Source of the DNA: Brucella anthropi_A
GTDB lineage: Bacteria; Pseudomonadota; Alphaproteobacteria; Rhizobiales; Rhizobiaceae
Direction: 5' to 3'
Assembly: GCF_046630315.1 (NCBI RefSeq)
Contig: NZ_LQBD01000014.1
Span: forward strand, 1 to 64,000
Length of the DNA stretch: 64,000 bases
Under the pieces are notes generated by a model. It was not told the DNA's origin, searched no databases, and saw only the letters and a program-made list of their open reading frames with translations. Below, piece by piece: positions 1 through 8,310 of the stretch (position 1 is its first letter; the number at the start of each line of letters is the position of its first letter). The translations under genes and the position numbers were made by a program.

Positions 1-131
1 CTCAACAGGATAATCACCCCGTCAAGGCCGTCAGCCAAACCAGTCAAAACCCTTAAAGCTCAACTCGCTCAACCAACCCCAAGGACGCATCAGCCTGCCG
101 CTTGCGGCGCCGCCGCCCTCGTTGTGGGGGC

Positions 132-161
132 TATATAGGGGTGCCCCCTCGCAGCTGTCAA
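132..161 (-). promoter_or_regulatory. Strong sigma-70 promoter of stable-RNA type, firing off the left edge
   Basis: On the minus strand a perfect -35 TTGACA (161 to 156) is followed after 18 bases by TATATA (137 to 132). A/T runs lie upstream (about 172-195), as in UP elements, and the discriminator is GC-rich, as at stringently controlled rRNA and tRNA promoters. No gene follows within the window, so the transcript would run past base 1. An rRNA operon or another stable RNA just to the left is my inference. Confidence 0.6.
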
Positions 162-548
162 CAGCGCCTGCCAAGTTTTTTGATGTTTTTTTGACAGTTT
201 CCCACAAGGCGCCGGATTTCCACGCCTATGGCTTATATTATAGCACTCTGATGGCCCCAGGCGCATTTGGGAGAGTCATAAACCGGCCTCATTACCCGAA
301 TAATTTCCGCGAAACTTTCGGAACCGGCGATGAAACCCGATTTGTGTGCGCTTGTGGAAATCCCGGTCCGGCAGGCTTGTCGTTGACTTACGTTTCATCG
401 GCAGGCAAAACTCACATGCCCGTTTGGGAGCCTTCCGACACGATGGAAGACACCTTAGCACCGGAATGGCGGTTCCTCCGCTTTTCCGACGAATGATTTC
501 AAGCACGTTTGTGCAGTCCGTTTTTGAAGAAGGGCCGGCAATAGCAGT
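162..548. other. Intergenic region upstream of the M23 peptidase gene
   Basis: Nearly 390 bases without a convincing gene. It holds A/T tracts of the leftward promoter and a TTGACA at 191-196 on the plus strand, but no good -10 at the right spacing. Open frames here lack ribosome-binding sites and similarity I recognise. Confidence 0.4.
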
Positions 549-2504
549 ATGAAAGAGATGGGGCCGAACAATCTCGATCCGGGTGACGAGCCCCCGCTCA
601 GCGTTGGCGGACGGCGACGGCCTCCGGATCGCCGCGAAGTTTCTGCCCGCTGGCTCGCCGGCACCTTTCTGACCGGCGTGACATCCTGCATGTTGATAGG
701 CATCGCATTGTTTGCCGCTCTGGACGGGCGCGAACAATTGGCGACGCCGCCGGAAATTCTGGCCCGGACCGATATGCCGGGGGCGACCGACGAAGCCGCC
801 GTTACCAAGGGTGGGCGTCTTGTCAGCACCGTATCGCAGCAACAGGCGCGCGACCGGCGCCGCTTCGATCTTTCGACGATGCAGAAGGTGGGCGAGCGCG
901 AAGTCATTCGCACGCGGCCATTCGAGTTTGTACGCATGGCGCTCGCCGTCGATCATCCAACCAGCCGTAAATACCCTCCTTTCAATGCCCTGACCGTATT
1001 CTCGGAAGGCCCGGCCGCACCGCAGCCTGCTGATGCCGGGCAGATCTATGGCGCCAAGGTCGAAAGCGAAGTCAGCCTGCATGTCGTCGATTTTCCGATG
1101 AACAGCACGACATTCGATGCCTCGAGCGACCTTACCGTCGACGAGGTCGAAAAGGTCGTGCGCGATACCGGCGGTCTGCTGACGGATGGCGATGTGCAGG
1201 TTGCCTCGCTGCATTATGTCGATCCTGCCCGTTTCGGCGGTACGGATTCTCCCTTTGCGCTTGGTCCTGCGCTCGGCGTGAAGATTACGCAGGAGAATGT
1301 CAGCGTCGCACCGCGCGGTGATGATGAAACGGTTGGCGAGGGTTTTTCGGAAGAACTGATTCCGTTTCGCCGGACAGCCGAAATCAGGCAGGCGCTCGAA
1401 GATGCCGGTTATAGCGGTGACGATGCGGAAAACATGGCCGATTCGCTTGCCAGGCTGATGAATTCGCCGCGGCTCAAGGAAGGCAGTGTTCTGCGGGTCG
1501 GCGTCGAGACGCAGGACGGCGTGGACCGTATCGTGCGGGCGAGCATCTATAATCGCACGACCCATCTGGTGACGGTCGCGCTCAACGATCGCGGACAATA
1601 TATTCCGTCCGACGAACCGGAACAGACCCCGCTTCTGCAAACGGCTTTCGATGGCAACGCCTTGCCGACGGCCATTCGCGGCAATCTGCCCAGTGTCTAT
1701 GACGGAATCAGCCGGGCGGCTCTCGCCTATGGCATGTCGGAAACGATGCGCGAACAGCTGATCAAGATGCTGGCAAGCGATGTCGACCTGCAATCGCGGC
1801 TGTCGCCGAGCGACCAGATCGACGCTTTCTTCTCGCTGCCGGACGATCCCGACAAGCCGGAGGCTGATTCGCAGCTTCTTTACGTCGCCGCCAATTTCGG
1901 CGGAACCACCCGCAAATTCTACCGCTATCAGGCCCCGGACGGCAGCGTCGACTACTTCAATGGCGACGGCAAGAGCGCCAAACAGTTCCTGCTGCGCAAT
2001 CCGGTTCCCAACGGCGTTTTCCGCTCGCCCTTCGGCATGCGCCGTCACCCGATCCTCGGCTATAGCCGCATGCATACGGGCGTGGACTGGGCCGCACCGC
2101 GCGGCACGCCGATCATCGCATCCGGCAATGGCGTCGTGGAAAAGGCCGGCTGGACCAACGGCTATGGCAACCAGACGCTCATTCGCCATGCCAATGGCTA
2201 TGTGAGCAGCTACAATCACCAGAACGCGATTGCCCGCGGTGTTTCGGCAGGCGCGCGCGTGCGACAGGGACAGGTGATCGGCTATGTGGGATCGACCGGC
2301 CTGTCGACCGGCCCTCATCTTCACTACGAGCTGATCGTGAACGGAACCAAGGTCGATCCGCTGCGCATCCGTCTGCCGGACAACAAGGCGCTTTCAGGTA
2401 AGGAGCTTGAAGCTTTCAAGCAGGAACGCGACCGCATCGACGCACTTTTGAACAGCGATGAAAACGGCACCAAGCTTGCATCGAACGGATCGGCCAAAAG
2501 CTGA
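549..2504 (+). CDS. M23 family metallopeptidase (LytM-type peptidoglycan endopeptidase)
   Basis: A 651-residue, inner-membrane-anchored, periplasmic peptidoglycan hydrolase. One membrane segment lies at about residues 34-58 after a basic cytoplasmic tail. A long central region with no recognised catalytic motif follows, and then the LytM (M23) domain at about 495-605. The zinc-site motifs are visible: HxxxD in HTGVD (His about 509) and HxH in GPHLHYE (His 590 and 592), so the enzyme should be active rather than a degenerate EnvC-type activator. M23 enzymes cut peptide cross-links, usually at D-Ala-mDAP or Gly bonds; the exact bond here is unknown. The gene stands alone and converges on an L,D-transpeptidase gene across a shared terminator. 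The start has only a weak ribosome site; an ATG three codons later is an alternative. Confidence 0.9.
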   Translation: MKEMGPNNLDPGDEPPLSVGGRRRPPDRREVSARWLAGTFLTGVTSCMLIGIALFAALDGREQLATPPEILARTDMPGATDEAAVTKGGRLVSTVSQQQARDRRRFDLSTMQKVGEREVIRTRPFEFVRMALAVDHPTSRKYPPFNALTVFSEGPAAPQPADAGQIYGAKVESEVSLHVVDFPMNSTTFDASSDLTVDEVEKVVRDTGGLLTDGDVQVASLHYVDPARFGGTDSPFALGPALGVKITQENVSVAPRGDDETVGEGFSEELIPFRRTAEIRQALEDAGYSGDDAENMADSLARLMNSPRLKEGSVLRVGVETQDGVDRIVRASIYNRTTHLVTVALNDRGQYIPSDEPEQTPLLQTAFDGNALPTAIRGNLPSVYDGISRAALAYGMSETMREQLIKMLASDVDLQSRLSPSDQIDAFFSLPDDPDKPEADSQLLYVAANFGGTTRKFYRYQAPDGSVDYFNGDGKSAKQFLLRNPVPNGVFRSPFGMRRHPILGYSRMHTGVDWAAPRGTPIIASGNGVVEKAGWTNGYGNQTLIRHANGYVSSYNHQNAIARGVSAGARVRQGQVIGYVGSTGLSTGPHLHYELIVNGTKVDPLRIRLPDNKALSGKELEAFKQERDRIDALLNSDENGTKLASNGSAKS

Positions 2505-2508
2505 TGAT

Positions 2509-2537
2509 AAAAAGCCGGGCAAAAAACCCGGCCTTTC
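2509..2537. terminator. Bidirectional terminator between M23 and L,D-transpeptidase genes
   Basis: Stem GCCGGG/CCCGGC (2514-2519 with 2527-2532) with an A-rich loop. On the minus strand it is followed by TTTTT; on the plus strand by CTTTCC. It is stronger for the minus-strand gene. Confidence 0.75.
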
Positions 2538-2557
2538 CGTTGCAAGAATTATCGTGC

Positions 2558-4024
2558 TTATTCGGTGAATTCGACAGTCACGCCGGGCTTCACCAGCTTT
2601 GCCAGCTCTTCCGCATCCCAATTGGTCAATCGCACGCAGCCATGGCTCGACGTCTTGCCGATTCTCGACGGCTCCGGCGTACCGTGAATGCCATAGGTCG
2701 GCTTTGACAAGGCGATCCAGACCGTGCCGACCGGCCCGTTCGGTCCCGGCGGGATGGTCAGCACCTTGTCATTGTTGCCCTGCTTGAAGTTGATCTTCGG
2801 ATTATAGGTGTAATTCGGGTTGATCGCGATGCGCTCCACCTGAACGATGCCGGATGGCGAGGGATTGTCGGACGAGCCGATGGTCGATGGATAGGCAACC
2901 ACCAGCTTGCCCGATTCGTCATAGCCGCGAACCTGCTTGCGTCCCTTGTCGGCGATGATGCGGGCAACCTTGGCCCGAACCGGCTTGCCGAGATTGGGAA
3001 CCTTCACGATCGAACCGGGCTGGTTGAAGTTCACGCCCGGATTGATTTCTTTCAGATAGGCTTCGTCTATGTGGAACTTTTCGCCCAGCATTTCAGTGAC
3101 CGACGTATAGGCCATGGCGGGAAGCTGCGCTTTGTGGGCGTAATCTTCCGGGATGGAGGCAACATATTGCCGGCCCACATCCTCGTTGGTGATCGTGTAT
3201 TCCGTGAAAGCCGGTCCGCCCGTCGCTTCCAGCTCGGCATTGACCGCCGCTTCGTCCACCGGATTGATCGACTTGCCGGTCATTTCGCCATAGGCGGCAG
3301 CCGCCTTGTCGACATTGCTGCCCGAGCGCCCGTCAATGACGCCGGGCGAGCTGCCTGCGCGGTCGAGCAATATCTGATAGGCAGCAATCTTTGCCTTGGC
3401 TCCCTGCCCTTTCGGCATTTCGATGGCCGGAGCCATGTCGCCCGGATTGGGCACGCCCCTCGGCTGCTCATAGCCCGGCTGGCCATAATCCTGCCGGCCA
3501 TCATAACCGGGATTGGCTCTGGCTGAATTCGTGCTGGTACTGTCGGGATACTGATCGCCTGCCGGCGGCAGTTCCGAGCGCTGCACCTGTCCGTCCCGAT
3601 TGCCGCCATATTGCGGTGCCGCGGGCGCATCCGGATAGTAGTTCGGATCTTCAGGCACATTGCCGAAACCGTCATAGGGCGCACCGCCGTCGACCGGACC
3701 ATCGAGCGTCCAGTTGTCGTCGGGCTGCGGCGCGCGGCGGACGCGGCGGTCATAGGCATTCGGATCATAGCTGTTGGCATCCTCGACGCTGAGAATGCGC
3801 CCACGACGATCCATGGTAACGCGGCGGCCATAGGGGTCGATATAAATCCGCACCCGGCGATCATGATAGATTTCCTCACCCGGATCATAAAGCTGGGCAA
3901 GCTGTAGCGGGCGCTCCGCGACCGTTGCGGAGCTGCTTTCATCGGCACGCGCAGGACCATGGACGGCAATTGCCGCCAGGCAAGCAAACAAAGCGGAATG
4001 AAGCATGCGTGTGTAATGCGCCAT
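2558..4024 (-). CDS. L,D-transpeptidase (YkuD/ErfK family)
   Basis: A 488-residue exported enzyme that forms 3-3 cross-links in peptidoglycan or anchors proteins to it through mDAP. The chosen start gives a signal peptide ending near AHYTRM...GPARA. A low-complexity region rich in Tyr, Pro, Asp and Gly follows (about 60-190), then a peptidoglycan-binding-like segment and the C-terminal YkuD domain. The catalytic signature HGTPEPSRIG...SSHGCVR is intact, with Cys about 463. The frame extends 61 codons further upstream, but without a signal peptide, so the ATG at 4024 was preferred. Brucella carries several such enzymes, some of which attach beta-barrel outer membrane proteins to the wall; which one this is cannot be told from sequence alone. 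A CtrA-like site lies just upstream. Confidence 0.9.
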   Translation of the reverse strand: MAHYTRMLHSALFACLAAIAVHGPARADESSSATVAERPLQLAQLYDPGEEIYHDRRVRIYIDPYGRRVTMDRRGRILSVEDANSYDPNAYDRRVRRAPQPDDNWTLDGPVDGGAPYDGFGNVPEDPNYYPDAPAAPQYGGNRDGQVQRSELPPAGDQYPDSTSTNSARANPGYDGRQDYGQPGYEQPRGVPNPGDMAPAIEMPKGQGAKAKIAAYQILLDRAGSSPGVIDGRSGSNVDKAAAAYGEMTGKSINPVDEAAVNAELEATGGPAFTEYTITNEDVGRQYVASIPEDYAHKAQLPAMAYTSVTEMLGEKFHIDEAYLKEINPGVNFNQPGSIVKVPNLGKPVRAKVARIIADKGRKQVRGYDESGKLVVAYPSTIGSSDNPSPSGIVQVERIAINPNYTYNPKINFKQGNNDKVLTIPPGPNGPVGTVWIALSKPTYGIHGTPEPSRIGKTSSHGCVRLTNWDAEELAKLVKPGVTVEFTE

Positions 4025-4071
4025 GAAGAATGCCCTGGGTGATCGAGAGATCATGGATGCCGCGAATATGG

Positions 4072-4086
4072 TTAATAACTTATTAG
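4072..4086 (-). promoter_or_regulatory. Imperfect CtrA-type site upstream of the L,D-transpeptidase
   Basis: On the plus strand TTAA-N7-TTAG, seven of eight positions of the CtrA consensus TTAA-N7-TTAA, about 50 bases before the start codon. CtrA regulates envelope and division genes in Brucella. The match is imperfect and this assignment is weak. Confidence 0.3.
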
Positions 4087-4169
4087 TCGATAGAGCAGAT
4101 GCCAGATGAACTGGACATGAAAATGGCCGAGATCGGCTGAAAGCCGGAAAACATGTCAGGCCAGACATG

Positions 4170-4202
4170 AAAAAGGCGCCGCAACCTATCCGGCTGCGGC
4201 AC
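4170..4202 (-). terminator. Terminator of clpB
   Basis: On the minus strand, TGCCGCA pairs with TGCGGC(G) (4195-4200 with 4178-4183), followed by CCTTTTT. It lies directly after the clpB stop codon. Confidence 0.7.
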
Positions 4203-4226
4203 CCCAAGCCTTCAACTCATCAACGC

Positions 4227-6848
4227 TCATGCGTTTTCGTCGACCTTCTGGCCTTCATCCTCAAGCGCGCCGCGAATCGGACGGAAGGTGAGCCTGTCCG
4301 AACCGGCGGTGATCTTGACGATGGAACCATCCAGAATATCGCCCAAGAGAATACGCTCGGCGAGCGGGTCCTGAACTTCCTTCTGGATGACACGCTTCAA
4401 CGGACGTGCGCCATAGGCCGGATCGTAGCCCTTGTTGGCCAGCCATTCGCGTGCATCCTCTTCCAGTTGCAGCACGATCTTGCGATCGCTCAAGAGCATC
4501 TGGAGACGCTGCATCTGAATATCGACAATCGCCCCCATATCCTCGCGGCGCAGCCGGTGGAACAGGATGATCTCATCGACACGGTTGAGGAATTCCGGAC
4601 GGAAGGCAGCCCGCACCACGCCCATCACTTCGTCGCGAACGGTTTCGACATCGTCCTTCTCGCCAAGATTGACGAGATATTCGGCACCGAGGTTCGAGGT
4701 CATGATGATGACCGTATTGCGGAAATCGACCGTGCGGCCCTGCCCGTCGGTCAGGCGTCCGTCGTCCAGCACCTGCAACAGCACATTGAACACATCCGGA
4801 TGCGCCTTTTCGATCTCGTCGAACAGGATCACCTGATAGGGCCTGCGCCGCACGGCTTCCGTCAGAACGCCGCCTTCTTCATAGCCGACATAGCCGGGAG
4901 GCGCGCCGATGAGCCGGCTCACGGAATGCTTTTCCATGAATTCCGACATGTCGATACGCACCATGGCCGTGTCGTCCTGAAACAGGAACGAAGCAAGCGC
5001 CTTGGTCAGTTCCGTCTTGCCGACGCCGGTGGGGCCGAGGAAGATGAACGAGCCGATCGGCCGGTTGGGGTCCTGAAGCCCGGCGCGCGCGCGGCGAACA
5101 GCCTTCGATATGGCCTGCACCGCCTCGCCCTGCCCGACGACGCGCTTGCCGATCTCGTCTTCCATGCGCAACAGCTTCTCACGCTCGCCTTCCAGCATCC
5201 GGTCGACCGGAATACCGGTCCAGCGCGAAATGATCTGCGCCACATGGTCAGGCGTAACGGTTTCCTCCAGCAGAGAACCCTTGTTCTCCTGGCTTTCCGC
5301 TTCGACAAGCTGCTTTTCCAGCTGCGGGATCGTGCCATAGGCAAGCTCACCCGCCTTCTGGAATTCGCCGCTGCGCTGCGCGATGGCGAGAGCGTTGCGC
5401 GCCTCTTCAAGCTGGCGCTTGAGATCGGCGGCAAGCCCGAGCTTCTGCTTTTCAGCCTGCCATTTCGAGGTCAGTTCGGCCGATTCTTCTTCGAGATCGA
5501 TCAACTCCTTTTCCAGCCGCTGGAAACGATCCTTGGAAGCCGCGTCGGTTTCAACCTTCAGCGCTTCACGCTCGATCTTCAGCTGCATGATGCGGCGGTC
5601 GATCTCGTCCAGCTCTTCGGGCTTGGAATCGACCTGCATGCGCAGGCGCGATGCCGCCTCATCGACAAGGTCGATGGCCTTGTCCGGCAGGAAACGGTCG
5701 GTGATGTAGCGGTTGGACAAGGTTGCCGCAGCAACCAGGGCCGAATCCGAAACCCGCACCTTGTGGTGCTGCTCGTATTTTTCCTTCAGGCCGCGCAGGA
5801 TCGAAATCGTATCCTCGACGGTCGGTTCATCCACGAAGACCGGCTGGAAGCGGCGGGCAAGCGCTGCGTCCTTCTCGACATATTTGCGATATTCTTCCAG
5901 CGTTGTCGCGCCGACGCAGTGCAGTTCGCCGCGTGCAAGAGCAGGCTTCAAAAGGTTCGATGCATCCATCGCGCCATCGGACTTGCCCGCACCGACAAGC
6001 GTGTGCATTTCATCGATGAACAGGATGATCTGGCCCGCAGCCGTCTGCACTTCCGAAAGCACGGCCTTCAGGCGCTCTTCAAACTCACCGCGATATTTGG
6101 CGCCGGCAATCAGCGCGCCCATGTCGAGCGCCATCAACTGCTTGTCCTTCAGGGATTCCGGCACGTCACCATTGACGATGCGTAGCGCCAGACCTTCCGC
6201 GATCGCAGTCTTGCCGACGCCCGGCTCGCCGATCAGCACCGGATTGTTCTTGGTGCGCCGCGACAGAACCTGGATCGTACGGCGGATTTCCTCGTCGCGG
6301 CCGATCACCGGATCAAGCTTGCCCGAGCGCGCATCCTCGGTCAGGTCGCGGGCATATTTCTTCAACGCATCATAATTGCTTTCAGCGGACGCCGAATCGG
6401 CGGTGCGGCCTTTGCGCATGTCGTTTATGACCTTGTTGAGCGCCGTCGGCGTCACACCGGCAGCGGAAAGAATTTCAGACGTCTTTGCGGATTTTTCCAT
6501 CGCCAGCGCCGTCAAAAGGCGCTCGACGGTGACAAAACTGTCACCGGCCTTGCCGGCAAGCTCCTCGGCGAGCGAAAAGACCTTGGCAAGCGGCTGCGAG
6601 AGATAAAGCTGGTCGTTGCCGCCCGACACTTTGGGCAGCTTTTCAAGCGCGTTCTGCAGGCCGATGCGCACATCGGCAATCCGGCCGCCGGCGCGTTCGA
6701 TCAGGGACGAGGCAAGTCCTTCATCATCGTCGACGAGAACTTTCAGCACATGTTCCGGCGTAAACTGCTGATTGCCGGACGACAGCGCGAAAGTCTGTGC
6801 AGACTGGATGAAGCCCCGGACGCGCTCTGTGTATTTTTCAATATTCAT
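4227..6848 (-). CDS. clpB: ATP-dependent chaperone ClpB (disaggregase)
   Basis: An 873-residue hexameric AAA+ chaperone that, with DnaK, pulls proteins out of aggregates after heat stress in the cytosol. The Clp N domain (1-150) is followed by AAA-1 with Walker A GEPGVGKT and Walker B ILFIDEMHT, the coiled-coil M domain (about 400-520) that marks ClpB from ClpA, AAA-2 with GPTGVGKTEL, and the C-terminal D2-small domain. Length matches the family. The open frame runs 57 codons further upstream, but MNIEKYTERV after GGAGACATC is the family's start. A sigma-32-type promoter precedes it. It lies downstream of, and is separated by a terminator from, the DUF4167 gene. Confidence 0.98.
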   Translation of the reverse strand: MNIEKYTERVRGFIQSAQTFALSSGNQQFTPEHVLKVLVDDDEGLASSLIERAGGRIADVRIGLQNALEKLPKVSGGNDQLYLSQPLAKVFSLAEELAGKAGDSFVTVERLLTALAMEKSAKTSEILSAAGVTPTALNKVINDMRKGRTADSASAESNYDALKKYARDLTEDARSGKLDPVIGRDEEIRRTIQVLSRRTKNNPVLIGEPGVGKTAIAEGLALRIVNGDVPESLKDKQLMALDMGALIAGAKYRGEFEERLKAVLSEVQTAAGQIILFIDEMHTLVGAGKSDGAMDASNLLKPALARGELHCVGATTLEEYRKYVEKDAALARRFQPVFVDEPTVEDTISILRGLKEKYEQHHKVRVSDSALVAAATLSNRYITDRFLPDKAIDLVDEAASRLRMQVDSKPEELDEIDRRIMQLKIEREALKVETDAASKDRFQRLEKELIDLEEESAELTSKWQAEKQKLGLAADLKRQLEEARNALAIAQRSGEFQKAGELAYGTIPQLEKQLVEAESQENKGSLLEETVTPDHVAQIISRWTGIPVDRMLEGEREKLLRMEDEIGKRVVGQGEAVQAISKAVRRARAGLQDPNRPIGSFIFLGPTGVGKTELTKALASFLFQDDTAMVRIDMSEFMEKHSVSRLIGAPPGYVGYEEGGVLTEAVRRRPYQVILFDEIEKAHPDVFNVLLQVLDDGRLTDGQGRTVDFRNTVIIMTSNLGAEYLVNLGEKDDVETVRDEVMGVVRAAFRPEFLNRVDEIILFHRLRREDMGAIVDIQMQRLQMLLSDRKIVLQLEEDAREWLANKGYDPAYGARPLKRVIQKEVQDPLAERILLGDILDGSIVKITAGSDRLTFRPIRGALEDEGQKVDENA

Positions 6849-6940
6849 GATGTCTCCTTTGCCTTCCGGCCCATCACGCGGCACCGGAAGATGAATGGTG
6901 ACGAAGCCCCCGCGACGGGCGGGCTTCTTTCCAAGACAGC

Positions 6941-6969
6941 ATATGGGATGATGGCCGGGGTTCGGCAAG
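6941..6969 (-). promoter_or_regulatory. Sigma-32 (RpoH) heat-shock promoter of clpB
   Basis: On the minus strand: CTTGCC (6969 to 6964), 16-base spacer, CCCATAT (6947 to 6941). The E. coli RpoH consensus is CTTGAA-N13-17-CCCATnT, so the -10 matches fully and the -35 matches at CTTG. It implies an untranslated leader of roughly 85 bases before clpB. Confidence 0.75.
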
Positions 6970-6995
6970 GGTGACAGGCGCCTGGCGAACCAAAT

Positions 6996-7022
6996 AAAAT
7001 GGCGCGGAAACCGCGCCATTTT
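6996..7022 (-). terminator. Terminator of the DUF4167 gene
   Basis: Perfect 12-bp stem AAAATGGCGCGG/CCGCGCCATTTT with an AAA/TTT loop, followed on the minus strand by ATTTGG. It insulates clpB from read-through. Confidence 0.8.
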
Positions 7023-7043
7023 GAACTCGATACAGAGGGCCGA

Positions 7044-7814
7044 TCAGGCGTCGGAATCTGCAGGCTCCGTTACCGGCGCCTCGTCACCGCTGTCCTTGGC
7101 GGCGCGGCGCGGACGACCCGGACGGCGCGTGGCACGGCGGGGTGCGGCCTCTTCGGTGGCTGCTGCCTCGCCAACCGGTGCGGCCTGTTCAACAAGCTCG
7201 ACCGGGGCGGAAACCTCCTCGGCGACGGGCTGGGCCTGCTTTTCCTGCGGCTGTTCATCCGAACGCTCGTCAGCGTTGAAGCGCTCACGCTGCGGACGGC
7301 GGCCGCGGCCGAGACGGCGATCGCGATTGTCGCGTTCGCGCGGCTGCTGGCGACCCTCGCCGGACTTTACCGGCTCGCCGCCATCTTCACCGTAGACGAC
7401 CTCGGCGGGCGTGCCTTCGATGACCGGCTGCGGGCCGGAACCGTTGACGGGCTGCGGCTGGGCGGCAACAGGGGTGAAACCTGCTTCCTCATCGTCCGCG
7501 CCGTCATCGTCGAAGGTTTCCTCGCGCTGGAACGGCACCGGATTCTGCGCCATGGCAGCCATGATGATGCGGTTATAATGTTCAGCGTGCTGAAGATAGT
7601 TTTCCGCCATGACACGATCGCCAGATGCCTGTGCGTCGCGTGCGAGGGCTGAGTATTTTTCTGCAATATGTTGCGCATTGCCGCGGATTTTTACATCCGG
7701 GCCGTTGCTTTCATAATTGCGCGACAGAGGATTGGGGCCCTTGCGGTTGTTGTTGTTATTGTTGTTCCCCCGTCCGCGCATGCGCCTGTTCTGCTGTGCT
7801 GGCCTCATATTCAT
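7044..7814 (-). CDS. DUF4167 domain-containing protein
   Basis: A 256-residue protein of a family restricted largely to Alphaproteobacteria and without known function. The N-terminus is basic (QNRRMRGRG), then carries a run of seven Asn, then the conserved DUF4167 block at about 25-95 (PLSRNYESNGPDVKIRG...YLQHAEHYNRI). The remainder is low-complexity, rich in Arg, Glu and Pro, ending in an Ala/Arg-rich tail. The mix of basic and disordered segments suggests nucleic-acid or ribosome contact, but that is inference. An ATG two codons downstream (7808), better spaced from AAGAG, could be the true start. In related genomes it sits near prmC and clpB, as here. Confidence 0.85.
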   Translation of the reverse strand: MNMRPAQQNRRMRGRGNNNNNNNRKGPNPLSRNYESNGPDVKIRGNAQHIAEKYSALARDAQASGDRVMAENYLQHAEHYNRIIMAAMAQNPVPFQREETFDDDGADDEEAGFTPVAAQPQPVNGSGPQPVIEGTPAEVVYGEDGGEPVKSGEGRQQPRERDNRDRRLGRGRRPQRERFNADERSDEQPQEKQAQPVAEEVSAPVELVEQAAPVGEAAATEEAAPRRATRRPGRPRRAAKDSGDEAPVTEPADSDA

Positions 7815-7973
7815 CTCTTTTCAGATTAAAGGGCGTAGAAACTCCACAGCCGGAAAGGCTGCCGGTTTCACGCTATCGAGCCATGGAGGAAGCACGCCCT
7901 AAAAACTTCCCACAAATCGACTGCTTCTGAGTTGGGTACGCCTGCTGCGATACCGAAACTCCGCGGTTGCATC

Positions 7974-8077
7974 AGAGCGCGTTTCGATCGGATTGGATAA
8001 GATCGGCGCTCTAATCATTTGTTTTGAACCGCGCATCTTGTCCGAAAACCGTTTCACAATTTTCGGTATGCGCTCTA
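7974..8077. repeat. 104-bp palindromic intergenic repeat (Bru-RS-like)
   Basis: Begins AGAGCGCGTTTCGATC and ends GGTATGCGCTCT, so the ends are inverted copies (AGAGCGC/GCGCTCT); a third GCGCTCT lies inside near 8007. The size and palindromic ends resemble the Bru-RS elements (about 103-105 bp) of Brucella and related Rhizobiales repeats. It lies in the 500-base gap between prmC and DUF4167, which otherwise shows no supportable gene. Confidence 0.65.
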
Positions 8078-8310
8078 ATACATAACCATTCCGAAAAGCC
8101 TTGCTCTTCGAGACTATGCTTAAAAGTCGTGTACTTCCGCATAAGCCATCCCCAAAGACCCCTCCGGGGAGCATGACCAAAAATCGTCATGGAGCATTTC
8201 CGCCACCGCCCATCAGCGGGCAAAACCATTCTGGCTGTATACGGTGGCCGGAAACTAAACGGCTTCGCGGCAAATTCCAAGTGTTTTTTTAGCGGTTCGC
8301 CGCATCAAAA

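Noticed and set aside
276..2324. 682-codon open frame on the minus strand opposite the M23 gene
   Set aside because: It has no ribosome site or recognisable domain and lies antisense to a clear M23 peptidase. Long antisense frames are common in GC-rich genes.
4167..6185. 672-codon open frame opposite clpB
   Set aside because: Antisense shadow of clpB; reads as low-complexity sequence without motifs.
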